A stretch of 64,000 nt of DNA, taken from assembly GCA_022432975.1 (NCBI GenBank), contig CM039505.1, forward strand, positions 20,343,338 to 20,407,337, read 5' to 3'. The stretch's first letter is position 1, and each line of letters begins with the position of its first letter. This DNA is from Begonia masoniana. Lineage: Eukaryota; Streptophyta; Magnoliopsida; Cucurbitales; Begoniaceae. A program made the translations under genes and the position numbers. Positions 32,206-44,170 of the stretch are shown here, piece after piece. The notes under the pieces are model-generated. The model was not told the origin of the DNA, made no database searches, and worked only from the letters and a program-made list of their open reading frames with translations.

Positions 32206-32810
32206 TCTGCGTATGAGCTTATCTCCAATGGTCATATTTTTGAATGAGACGCGGATTACAGACACAAGTATAAATAAAAGAACAGTAGCTCGAGACAAAA
32301 ACTTTTGCGAATTTGATTAATTTTTCCTCACAACTTTCGCGAGCTCATATGCCTGTAATACTCTTCTATACTCTACACCTCTCTACTCAAAAAATTGAGA
32401 TTTAGCATTTGAGAGAGTGTAGCTGTGTGTTCAAAATCATTTCCATCTTGTAAAAGCTGTAAGGCAGTGGATTGACGCCCGTGAAGTTCAATCTAGAATT
32501 GTAAGGCTGTAGATCGACACCCGTGAAGTTCGATAAAGAAATCTCGTTGAGGAGAAGTTAAGGATCTTCAAGGGAGAAAACCTTGAAGCGTGGACGTAGG
32601 TAAGTTTGGCTGAACCACGTAAAAACTCTCGGTGTTATTTTCTCTATCTCTACTCTTTATTTTTATTTGTCTGTGATTATTATCATTATAAACAAACAAA
32701 TTAATAAAGTTAAGTGATTAATTAGATAGAGATATCAAGATTTAAATATACAATTAGACGAAGATTTTCTAATTCACCCCCCCCCCCCCTTAGACAATTA
32801 CGATCCTACA

Positions 32811-33805
32811 ATAAGTACATTTCAAATTTTTCACAAATTGTTCTTTGAATTAAAAAATTCAGATTGTGCCTCGAATTAAAAAATTTGTGAGTTGAGAGTT
32901 GTTAGGTTCTTTTGAGGTAAGCAAAAGCCATTGGAGACTGCACTACTTTCTCTCCTACATTTTATTTTGCAAAGTCACCGCCTACATAAATAGCTCATTT
33001 ATGATTGTGTTTGTCGTCACAACCAATTATTCTAGAAATTTAACTAAACGTCTGTTGAGATAGTTATTTGAAAGATTACCTAGTTGGTTGCACATAAAAC
33101 ACTTTTTGACATTAAGACACACCTAAGGATAAGGGTGGGCTCAAACTAAATTGTATCACGATTTTGGACCAGTTACCACCCTTATAGTAACCGTACTCGG
33201 TTTTGGAAAGGGTGGGCAAGGGTTGAATAAGTTCTACTTTGATTCTACTCTAAGTTTGGATTTGAAGAAGCATCTCTGGAGTTTATTGTCAAAAATTGTT
33301 TATGTCACGACCTAGAGGTGGGCTAACACAAAAATTCAGTGTTGAAAGATCTGATCCTCAGAACAAAATCTGTTTGCATTTTCTCGAGGCTATGGTTTGC
33401 AACAGAATACCTAAAGTCAAATTAAAGTAATAACCTAAATGATATGGGTCAAGGTCTACAAAGTGATCACAATAAATAAAGATATAAATAATAAATTAAG
33501 TCCAAAGAAGTACCTGTGCAAAAAATTAAATGTGCAACACTCAATATTAATTATATGGACCCAAAATAAAAGGAAATTGAAATGAAAGTCCTCACAAAAA
33601 TAAAATAAACTCTCCGAAAAAAGAACGATCACGACTATGGCTACTCTTGATTCTGACCATCATAGTTTTTTTCTTGAGAAGAAAATAGTCATTTGAGATG
33701 AGTTGACTAAACTCAATAGAAATCCTATTACTATATATCACTATACCCAATGTATGAAATCATGAGCTGGGGAAATGTATGATGCATGAATTTACCTTAA
33801 AATAC
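32811..33805. other. No recognised feature
   Basis: AT-rich sequence right after the copia LTR. No frame with recognisable motifs. A short AAGGGTGGGC motif near 33138 resembles hAT-type ends, but I see no partner. Confidence 0.5.
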
Positions 33806-36211
33806 CATTTTAAAAATTTGGTTCTATGAACCATCAGTAGGACAAATATAAAACATAGTGCTACATATTATATCATAGTTATACAGAAAGAAGACGACTG
33901 TTCAAAGACGAAGCGAGATGCATCAATCACCTTGGTCAAGTTTAGCGATTTTCACTCAGAGACACGATATCCTAAGTTGCCACAATACATATATTGTGCC
34001 TAACGTAAAAGCACCTTCTTTCTCAGTAGAAGATACACAATAAACAAACGATTCCAAGTGTGTCCTTATTGGAAACTACATCCAATAAATCAATCAAACA
34101 CCACGCATGTTGAAAGTAAACATATAAAACCAACATACATATACATGAAAATGAACATACTATCGTAAAAAAAACTCTTAGTTCAACGTCAGTAAGTCTT
34201 CCTACAGCTATGAAAGGTATCCTTAGGAACTAACTATAATATCAACATTAGACCCCTTCTAAAATTAGAACAAAACCAGAAAATAGTTGACAAAATGGCT
34301 GATGCATTTTGTCTCGCCGAGAAAAATGTAGCCCCAATGATGATGAAATTGCCAAGAACAAAATGATAAAATTTTTGCACTTGTTCTTCGCCTTGGTCGT
34401 GGTGTTGAAAGGCTATCCAAGTTGATCGGAGGGCTTACTCATGCTATAGTAAAAGAAGAGCAATTATTTTTGAAGGAGTTCAATTTAGTTGAAGAGAGAA
34501 AGATCGGTTTTGGAGAGTTGGATGCTCAAAGTGGTTTTACCAAAAAATGTTGCTTAGAGCATTTTGAATGCCCGCTTCATGAAATGGAAGGTAATGATAC
34601 TTCCATGGCAGCAACCAACGAGGAGAAAGTGGTAAATGATATCATTTATACTCTTGAAGAACCATTGCTCAAGTTGGTGCCTAGATCATCCGAGACAATT
34701 TTTGTGATAGTGAAAGTAGCTGAAGAATACCATATAGAAATTGATGATACTTTCTTGACAACCACTAGTGAAGGAGAAAGGAAAGCGGAAGAGGTATTCT
34801 ATGTTCAAGGGGAACCTCTCCTAATGGTGACTCAAGACTCTCCAAATCCCCTAAACCGAGAAGAGAGATTTATAATGGTGCACGATTTCCATGGTCCATG
34901 GTGACACAAAGTTGAAGTGTGCTCCTTGTTTATTGATGGAGAAAGTTTTGATAATGAAGGCATCCAAGTAGGCCTAGACTATTCAAAAATGTATGTGCTA
35001 CGTCCTTAATTGAATAATATGCTTCATGGAATTATTTGGATTAATGATCCTTTTGATGTTGGTATTGATTGGTTTCTTGGTAAGATATTTTTGACAAAAT
35101 CATGCATAATTATGCTATATTTGATGGATATATGTCAAGAGCTATTTACTAAGTTGTGGATTTGAATTGGTATATTCTTTGGATATTTTATATATTGATG
35201 GAATTTTTGACGATTGACTTACACATTATGGAAGTGATAATTTTTTCATTCATAAACATTGGTTACCAATTCGTATTACCCAAACCTGATTGATTGGATT
35301 GATTCCTCATGGAGAATATGACATTTATCTTGTGATGAATATATTGTTTCTGGGTATAAAAGAAAATTTCTTGATGATAGCTAAACATAAGTTTATGGAG
35401 GATGCTACCAAAAATACAACATTGTTAGAAACTGTTTGTGTTTTTTTTTTTTGGTGATCCTATGCAGTTTCCAAGTTTTCATTAGGGAAAGTCAAGTTTT
35501 GTGTTGTTTTGGAAATATCCAAAGCAACTAGAGAGAGTCCTATCATGGTGGTTGTATTATAATTCACATGGAACACATAAAGAAGGTAGAATGTAACATC
35601 CATGGTGGTTTGGAGAATGAAGGGAAGGAATCATTGTCTTTATTCTCAAGGGACTCATGAGAGACTTCTAGTTGCTGAGACTTCAAAGTCCCAAAACTTA
35701 ATTTTCTTCTTTCAAAAATGGAGAAAAGTGGCCATTACTTGGATTTTTCTTTATCATTCGAAGAGGCTAGTGCTTTACTTCTCAACCTATAACCCACAAC
35801 CAAGAATTGGATGAAGATGGGAAGGACAATGTGAATGATAGCTTCACATATAAAGTGAAGAAACTATCTTTGTTGAACTACATAGCCTTGACTTTGAAAG
35901 GGAAGAAATTTGAACTAGGCTATGAATGGATTTTTTTCTATCTTTAATGGAAGTTGAGCATACGGTTGAGGAAAATATCCAAGTGCAACAGGTTAAAGTT
36001 GGAATCACTTCTAGTGTGTGCCCACATGATGTGCCTCAAAATGGGTGAACTTCAATGCACATGAAAATCGGACTTGTGTTGTTTTGCTGAAAACAGATAG
36101 CAACTTTGAACAGTAACAACTCAAGCTATAGTTGGCTTTCGGAGCTAAATTTTAACTGCTTCTAGCGTTGGAAATGAATCCTCAAAATATCACGGCTTAA
36201 ACGATGTAACA
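33806..36211 (+). repeat. 2.4 kb direct duplication, first copy
   Basis: It begins around ACCATTTTAAAAATTTGGTTC and ends around GAAATGAATCCTCAAAATATC; the second copy follows directly with an offset of 2409 bases at the GTTCTATGAACCATCA anchor. It contains a 160-codon frame at 34422-34904 and long AT-rich sequence. I do not recognise the family. A weakly related third segment lies near 46265-46450 (shared GTTGAGCAYACGGTTG). Confidence 0.88.
34422..34904 (+). other. Open frame of unknown nature in the 2.4 kb repeat
   Basis: 160 codons, acidic, with no domain, signal peptide or membrane segment that I recognise; one stretch reads YTLEEPLLKLVPRSSETI. The second copy of the duplication (near 36830-37250) has the same DNA broken by many indels, so no selection is visible there. 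It may be a fragment of a transposon ORF or chance; I give no function. Confidence 0.25.
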
Positions 36212-38548
36212 TACTCATTTTAAAATTTGGTTCTATGAACCATCATTGGACAATTTAAAACATAGTGGCTACTATTATATCATGTTTTTATTACAGAAGA
36301 AGACGCCTGTTCAAGCGAAGCGGATGATCAAATCACCTTGGTCAAGGTTCGCGTTTTCCCTCAAATCACGATTTCCTAATTGCCACATACATATATTTGG
36401 CCTAACGTAAAAGCACCTTCGTTCTCAGTAGAAACCCAATAACCAAACGATTCCAAGTGTTTTCCTTATTGGAAATCGACATCCATAAAATCAATCACAC
36501 CACGCATGTTAAGTAAACATATAACCCATGAACATACATATACATGAAAGTTACATACTAATCGTAAAAAAACTCTTAGTTCAACTCAGTAAGTTCGTGT
36601 CCTACAGCTATGAAAGGATCCTTAGAACTACTATATATCAACAGTCGACCCTTCAAAATTAGAACAAACCATAAAATGTTTGACCAAATGGCTGATGCAT
36701 TTTGTCTCGCCGAGAAAAATGTAGCCCCAATGATATGAATTGCCAAGAACAAAATGATAAAATTTTTTGCACTTGTTTCTTCGCCCTTGGCTGGTGTTGA
36801 AGGCTATCCAGGTGATCGGGGCTTACATCATGCGATAGTAAAAGAAGATCATTATTTTTGAAGGAGTTGTCATGTAGTTGAAGAGAGAAAGATTCGTTTT
36901 GGAAGAGTTGGATGCTCAAATGGTTTTACAAACATGTTTGCTTAGAGCATTTTGAATGCCCCTGTCATGAATGAAGGTAATGATATTCCATGGAGCACCA
37001 ATAGGAGAAAGTGGAAATAATTCAGTTATCTCTTGAAGCACCATTGCTCCAGTTGGTGCTAATCATCCGAGACAATTTTTTGTGATAGTGAAAGTATCTG
37101 AAGACTACCATATAGAATTGATGATACTTTCTTGACAACCAATAGTGGAGTGGAGAAAGGACAGCGGAAGATATTCTATGTTCAGGGGAACCGCTCCTAA
37201 GGGCTCAAGACTCTCCGAAATCCCCTAAAAAAACCGAGAAGAGAGATTTATAATGGTGCACGATTTCCATTGTCCTGGGGACACAAAGTTGAAGTTGTGC
37301 TCCTGTTTTTGATGAGAAAGGTGTTGATAAGACGGCATCCACGTAGGCCTAGACTATTCAAAATGTAGGTGCTACTCCTTAATTAATATCTTCTTCAATG
37401 GAATGAGTTGGATTATGATCCTTTTTGATGTTGGTATTGATGTGTTTTCTGTAGATAGTTTTTTACAAATCATCCTAATTATGCTATATTGTGATGATAT
37501 ACAAGGCTATTTACTAATTTGTGTATTTGAATTGGTATATTCCTTGGAGATTTTAATATTGAGGAATTTTTGACGATTGACTAACATTAGGGTGAATATT
37601 TTTTCCATTTTTCATAAACATTGGTTACCAATTCGTATTACCCAACCGTGTTTGATTGGAGGATTCCCGCTCATGGGAGAATATGACCATTTAAATTCTT
37701 GTGAATGGAATATTTGTTTCTGTTATAAAAGAAATTTCGTGATGATAGTACATAAGTTTATGGAGATCTACCAAAAATACAACCCAGTGTTGTAGAAAAC
37801 TGTTTGTGTTTTTTTGTTTTGGTGATCCTATCAGTTTCCAAGTTTTTCTTAGGAACTCAAGTCTTGTGTTTGTTTTTGGAAATATCAAAAGCAACTAGAG
37901 AGAGTCCTACAGGGGTGTATTAAATTCACATGGAACACATAGAAGGTAGAATTAATCATCCATGTGGTTTGGAGAAGGAAGGGAAGGACTCATTTGTCTT
38001 TTTTCATCAAGGACCATGAAGCTCTAGTTGCTGAACTTCAAAGTCCCCAAACTTAATTTCTCTTTCAAAATGGAGAAAGGGGCCATTTGGATTTGTTTCT
38101 TTATCATTCGAGAGGCGAAGTGCTTTAACTCTCAACCTATAACCCACAACCAAGATTGGATGAAGATGGGAAGGACAATGTGAATGATAGCTTCACCTAT
38201 AAAGTGCAAAATATCTTTGTTGAACTACATCGCCATTGACTGTGCAAAGGGAAGAAATTTGAAACTAAGGCTAGAATTGATTTTGTTTCTATCTTTATGG
38301 CAGTTGAGCATAGTGGAGAAAATACCAAGTGCAACAGGTGAAGTTGGATTCACCTTCCAGTGTGTCCCACATGATGTGGCCTCAAAAGGGGTGAAACTTC
38401 AATGCACATGAATCGACTTGTGTTTGTTTGCTGAAAACAGATAGCAACTTTAACAAACACTCAGCTATAGTGTGCTTTCGGAGCTAAAGTTTTAACTGCT
38501 TCTAGCGTTGGAAATGAATCCTCAAAATATCAACGCTTAAATCGATGT
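36212..38548 (+). repeat. 2.4 kb direct duplication, second copy, indel-rich
   Basis: It follows the first copy over its whole length, from ATTTTAAAATTTGGTTC to GAAATGAATCCTCAAAATATC, but with very frequent one- or two-base gains and losses, often in homopolymers, and few clean substitutions. Genuine plant repeats normally diverge mostly by substitution. The pattern resembles uncorrected long-read sequence, so this copy may be an assembly artefact. The sharp ends match those of the first copy. Confidence 0.82.
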
Positions 38549-41500
38549 GGAACAAAGTTATTATTAAAATATGAGGTCGCCAGAACTCAGATTATTGCTG
38601 CTCTGGCAAAGACACCGTATCAACTTGGGAGAGACATACGCCCGTGTTAAAACGAATGGATACAATTTTTGTGGCAGTGAGATGCAATGTGGGGTTGATT
38701 GCCAAAAATGCGGGATTAAATCGATGGGGAAAAAGAAGTTAGGAATGAAGTTTTTCACGTTGGTCAGTAAGGTGATAAAGAGGCACCTTCTGGGTCCTTT
38801 TTGCTCTCTTTAGGATAGCACTCCACTTACTATGGATGAGAGTTTGAATACCTCCTTACTGATGTTTTACTTCTCAAGAGAATAGGTGAGAAGGCGCAAT
38901 ACAAAGATGTTTCACTACCTCCGCAAAGAAGGAAGCCAAACACCGCACACACTTGTTGGATATGACTCCCCGAGAGAGAGCGAACATTGAAATGCTTGGA
39001 ATCTTTAGGTTTGGAATGAAGTGCACTTAAATGTTCTATTCCCAATGTGCTGCAAGAGCGGCTCTTAAGGGTGGTATAATTACCCCAACAAGATTAGGGT
39101 TTTACACTAAAGAAATCTAATCACAAATGGGAAAATGAAATGGAAGAGGAGGTGTGGCCAAAGGGGTAACCAACCTTTGGCGCCTCTTTCCTTGTGGCTC
39201 CGCTCTCCTCTCCGAGTGGATTCCCACCCGAACAAATACAAAATATGAAAGCTAGTTTCACCAAGATTCAAAATATAAACACAAAGGACTCACCTTAGGG
39301 CTGTTCTGAAGCACCCTTGCAGTCTTACTTTTCATCCAACCATGTACCGTTAACGGTGTTGGGTTTGGTCTAGTTTTCGATCATCTACTTCTCACTAATA
39401 CTTGGAGGCACATTCCCACACCTTCCCCAATCTTGGATAGGACACACATGTTTTGACCAACAACAATGCTTGTATAGGTTCTCTCATTGCCAAGCTCGTC
39501 GACGGTTTGTGGTAGCTAGGACTCTCGCCGTACTAACTACAATACAGGTCCTTCTTGAGTGAGAATCACTCCTCAGTGGTTTAGCATCCCCACTAGTATG
39601 TTTTCCCCTCCCGGTTCATCCTCACTTTCACTTTCTCCCTTCCACTCTATTACCATTACCACTCGATTTGGACACTGGCTACCATATGTCCCTATACCAA
39701 GAACTTGCAGCATGTATTTCTCTTAGCTCTTGGTTGATTGTTTACCCCACCATTTTCTTGTTTTCCTTACCTTCGTGGCTAACTCTTCATTTAAGTTTTT
39801 CACTTCTTCCACTTTCATGGTGCTTGAAATCAGCCTCGGTTTTTGGTACGTTCGGGCACCAACCCCTTTTTTGCCCCTTTCACTTTCTTGCCTTTTCCAC
39901 CGTCAAGGCAAGTTTGGACTACCTATCCATGGTATCCAAACTTTGATAGCTCCACAAGTTACCAATCTCATTTGTAAGCCTCTCACAAACCAGCATCATT
40001 TGCTCTTCCAGCTCCCTCTATCCCACTTCTTTTCTAAATTTCAAACTCCTCCCAAATAATTTCTGCCCATTGTGGTCCTTCTCAGCTTGCATTTGCAAAA
40101 GAGCACTTGCTTTAGGCTAGGCCACCACACCTTCTCCTCCTTATTACTTCATGGCGTCTCACAAGTATGATAGGTTATCATCCCCCTATCTTCTTTCTCT
40201 TCTTCTCCTTTGACCTTCAATTATCCCACCAAAGCGTGCATAGCGACACTCCAACTATTAGCTATTCAAAAACTTAACCCTCTCGGGTAATCATAGTAAG
40301 ATCGAAAAACTTTTCCACCGTGTTCGCAGCCATCTAGAAACACATCTCCAATTGCAAAGCTCATTACATGTAAGGGTATGACACTTACATGCCTTTAAAT
40401 CCTCATTTGCCCCACTCGGTTAGGAACCCCAATCCATCTCCTCCTCTTCGACAAATCACATCCAAATGCCGTCAATTTTGCTCTCTTCTTCTCCCTTGGT
40501 AATGGGGATTTGGGAGGCCTTGCAATAGTGGCTCCTAATCTCCGCCTCATATGGGCGCATATCCTGATACGTAGGTTTGGTCAGCTATTGTGTCCTTGGT
40601 AACTATTTCCTCCCCCACTTATTGGCACTAAACAGGATGAGCACTTTGCTCATGTTTTGGTGGCATGACACCACTTCTAGTCTTCAGTTCTCAAAGCAAG
40701 ATTAACCCTCAATAATAGTAACAATTCCCAAGAGCCTTTGGTGTCGGTATAAGGGAAGAAAGTAAAAATGGGGTAGGTCACTTCACACAAGTTTCTCCAA
40801 CCGGGTCTCGTTAGCATAAATTTCTCCAACGGATCATCCACTTGTGGTAACACTTCGTGCTCAAACTACAAAACTAGCACCAAACCCTGAACAAAAACTC
40901 TAGGATATCACTAGTCTCTAATACAATTCATTTCTAGGAGGGTGGACAAACTCCTTCTTCAACTTGAGTGGCTGAAGATGCTCCTATGTTTGTAATACAT
41001 GCTCCTCCAATGCCCTAGAGATGATCAATCATCGTCCTCAATGCTTGAGGGACAAACGCCACAGCTCTTGATCGTAGCTCGGTGTCGTGGCCTTTATTTG
41101 TAGTTTCCTCTTTTAGAGTGGAGGGCCGAGGGTCGCTCCTTCTCCTAGCTGAGGTGCTCTTGTGTTGGCTTCCAGGCCCACAAGTTGATTGGCTCCATTT
41201 GATCCCAAAATGTTTACCTCCCAATAACAAATAATTAGAAAATATTCGTGCCACGGGTTTTGGCAAAGACGGGACGAGGGCTTTCCTTGGCACTTCATAA
41301 AGTGATTAACGAGCCTTCTTGATAACTAAGTCTAGGATCTCATCCATGAGATTGTCTGGTTCCAAATTGTTCTTGGACTTGCCTCCTTGGGGTCTTCAAA
41401 ATGTGGCCAAGGTCTGTGAGCTTTCTCTTTGCTCCTTTAGCTTGTCCTTCCTTCAAATGCCATGTTCCTCAAACTTTTAAGTAGACCTCAAGAGTTTGTT

Positions 41501-42479
41501 GCATTTGAGAAGATCCTAATTGGCTTTCATGCTAATGGGCAGATCGGATTTGACATTTCTCTCTTTATTCCCTTGCAATTTTCCGTTCATTTAATACTTG
41601 ATTTCTCCGTCAAGTGTCACTAAATGCTTGACCGACAGTTAGCAATGACGTTAGAAAACTATTTGCTTGGTAAACCTGTGATGCTTTCCTGGCACATCAA
41701 CGCATAATGTTGTTTCCATGTTTTCTTTTGATGTGCCTAACTGGACTATACGTGAGGCTATTTGTTTCATCCTAGAAGGAATTCTCCTTGTTGTGCTTGT
41801 CCCTGTCTCAATGATTCGAGTGATGAGTTTACGACTTTCTTCCTTGTTCAGATGTCAGGCATTTCTCTATTATTACTTAACTCATCAATGCTGAATCCAC
41901 AAAGAGAAGCCAAGCCTTCGGATATAAGCCATAGCACACACATGAAAATTATTCTTGCGGTGGACTTAGGCTTGAGGATTATGCCATTGTGAAGGACGGG
42001 CCCGAACTTAACGTGCCAAAGATGCACAATACTTGGCACATATTTTGCGGAAGTCACATCACGGAGTCCAAACGCCCACGGAACCACTCGATCCGACATG
42101 CACCGCATGACCGATTCTAAAGGTCCACTTATCTATTTGTGAAATTTTTATATTTGCATTAATGCTTAACTTTATATATTAAGTATGTAATATTGTGGTC
42201 TGACTATCTTAGGTGAAGAGGGGGACAAATGGCTTGAAAAAGCCAAAAAGAGTTTGATTTTCCTCTTTAGCGAGAACACTTTACCTCGTTTTTCTTCTTT
42301 TAATTTTACTTATTTTGTAAGTTTCTCATAGTGGTATTTTAAACCATCCTTATGGATGTAATGAGCAGCAAACCTTGAATCAAAATTGTGTGAAGAGTTT
42401 TCGTCAAGCTTGATGTCTCCTTCAAGTTGCCACTTCTCCTTAGTGAATAACATCCAAGTGTGTGTGTGAAGATTGCATC
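38549..42479. other. No recognised gene; degenerate repeat DNA
   Basis: I read both strands and found only short frames without recognisable motifs (longest about 109 codons). Composition is typical of intergenic plant DNA. Small minus-strand frames at 41015-41298 and 41848-42108 show nothing I can name. Confidence 0.4.
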
Positions 42480-43956
42480 CATCTTTTGTGTGCTTAAGGG
42501 GGGTGGGGAAGGGTCTGGTACAGCTTATTATGGAGGGAACCCCAGAGAACAACTTGGTGAGAACTCTGATCCTTAATAATAAAAAATGTGAATGAAATTC
42601 CACATAAACCGAGTTCTTACGACACAATTTATTTACAGAGAGTAAATTCTAAGTAAGATAAGGGGTATGAAAACATTCTTTAAGAGAAGAGGACGGCTAA
42701 CTGCAGGAAGAGTAACGAAGCCAAAATTGTGAATAGGGAGAGACTTACCATCGCAGTGACGACTTGAGTGGAGCCGGTGTAAGGATTAAGATGATGCAGT
42801 ACAGAGGAATGAGGAGTGAAATGGTGAGTGGCTCCGAAGTCTAATGTCCACGTCGCAGTTGGAGCAGAGGCAGGTAGAGACGGTAGAAGACCGGTCGTAG
42901 GAGCTTACGCTAAAGGGAGAGAGAGTTGTGAAGGAGTTGGGAAAGTGAGTTGTTGTATGAACCTAAACCGAATAGGAAAAATGGGTTTGGACCGGGGCCT
43001 GAGACCTGTAAGAGGTGTCCAAGCAATGATAGCAGAAAGGGGCCGTGTGGCTCATTTTATGGCAAATTTGGCATCATGGTCGGAGGTGAGACTTGGGTTG
43101 GTTGGTCGCTAGTCTATGGGTGAGCGAGTAACTGGCCCGAAACCACTTCTTGGCCTGAATGCATTCTGATGCAAAATAGGGGAAATCATAGGAGTAGGGC
43201 GGATAAGAGAACTGTGGACTGGCTGTAAAGAACGGGGGAAAGACCGAAAGGAAACATTTGCCTGAAGAGAGGTCGGAGTTGGAAGCGAAGAGGGCGGCAT
43301 TAGCTTTTCCAACCGAAAATCATAACTTTGTAGAAGATGTGAATCTCTTTAAGAGAGGGTTGATCTGGACGATTTATGATAGAGGTGACGAACGTGTTGT
43401 ACTCACTCCCGAGGCCTCCAAGGAAATAGAGAACATGATCACGGTAGGAGACCGGCTCTCCAATAGCAGATAAGGTGTTGCATAGGGATGTAATTTTTTG
43501 AATATAGACCTCAACGGAGATCACATCCTTAGACAGAGTATGGAGTGGCTTCAAAGATCTGTAATTTTTGCCAAGGAAGTTGAAGCAAACATACGGTCAA
43601 GAGCATGCCAAATTTCACTAGCAGTGTTGTATTGAATGCTCTGTGGGAGAAGACTGTCAGAAAGGGATGAAAAAATCCAACTCATTATAAGTCTATTGTA
43701 CCTCTGATAAACAATGAAGTTGGGATTAGGTTGAAGGGAGATGGAGTCAAGAAACTGAGGTGGGTGGGATGAGATCCATCTAGAATACCCTCGATTCCAC
43801 TGGCTATAACAATGTTGACGATTTGGGTCTTCCACACGAGATAGTTGGTGGTATCTAGTTTAATGGTCAGAGTCTGGTTTAAGAAGGGAAGGGAGGAATG
43901 AAGGAAGAAGAGTGGGTCGAGGGAGAAGACGAGATCGTAGAGCTTGGCGAAGCCAT
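42480..43956 (-). pseudogene. gag: Copia gag, protease and pre-integrase remnant
   Basis: Minus-strand frames, shifted against one another, give a copia gag start near 43954 with LTIKLDTTNYLVWKTQ, then SWIFSSLSDSLLPQ and EIWHALDRMFAS (43551-43835), and YIQKITSLCNTLSAIGEP (43300-43554). Farther on are a protease-like DFGATHHFTP segment (about 42835), NPYTGSTQVV, NLLSVNKLC and a VYVEFHSHFF pre-integrase segment (from 42627). RT and integrase are absent: the element is cut off near 42480. Short LTR and layout suggest an Ale-like copia, by inference. Confidence 0.75.
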
Positions 43957-43975
43957 CTTCTACTCTAATATCAAG

Positions 43976-44170
43976 ATAAAAAACAAACCAGAGAAAATGA
44001 TGAAGAGAGGAGAAGAAGAGTGAACAATATTCTCTATTTCAATTAGTAAAAGTTACAACCATAATCAATCAAGAGAAAATAACAAAAAGTATATATGAAG
44101 ACTAATCATTACATCTACGAAAGAAATTATGAACCTAGAGACCCTAGGGACATAGGGCCCTATCCTAACA
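43976..44170 (-). repeat. Short copia LTR (about 195 bases)
   Basis: In minus orientation it begins TGTTAGGATAGGGCCCTA at 44170 and runs to a CT-rich end before TTGATATTAGAG, which resembles a decayed TTGGTATCAGAG primer site ahead of the gag start. The exact inner end is uncertain by a few bases. No partner LTR is visible. Confidence 0.6.

Larger units (their letters stand above)
535..32810 (+). mobile_element. Ty1/copia element, Sirevirus-like, split by gypsy 1
   Basis: The element is visible in two blocks, 535-3300 and 28406-32810, separated by gypsy 1. In order it carries integrase core, reverse transcriptase, RNase H, an untranslated stretch, an env-like ORF, two polypurine tracts and a 3' LTR ending TCCTACA. 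Domain order IN-RT-RH is diagnostic of copia, and a long ORF after pol together with repeated polypurine tracts is known from Sireviruses. The 5' LTR, gag and protease are missing because another gypsy element cuts in at 534. About 7.2 kb of the copia element remains. The clade assignment is inference from architecture. Confidence 0.8.
30593..32810 (+). repeat. Copia 3' LTR (2218 bases, mostly minisatellite)
   Basis: It starts TGTTGACTTAAAC after the polypurine tract and ends ATTCACC(n)..GATCCTACA, a typical copia LTR end. It contains three 32-base repeats (30631-30726), a scattered field of GTCGTCCA-type motifs (about 30835-31140), the 1000-base perfect array (31206-32205), and a TATAAATA box near 32269 followed by leader sequence. 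There is no 5' LTR in the window, so the target duplication (ATAAG on the right) is unchecked. Confidence 0.82.

Noticed and set aside
31138..32298. Three long minus-strand open frames with pentapeptide repeats (VDDCV, TIALW, GRLRC)
   Set aside because: They arise only because the 15-base unit contains no stop in any frame on that strand; there is no start context, no domain, and the array lies in an LTR.
33138..33150. AAGGGTGGGC as a hAT terminal repeat
   Set aside because: No partner end or 8-base duplication could be found nearby.
39668..41298. Several 60-109 codon frames as genes
   Set aside because: No motif, overlapping on both strands, lengths expected by chance in this composition.
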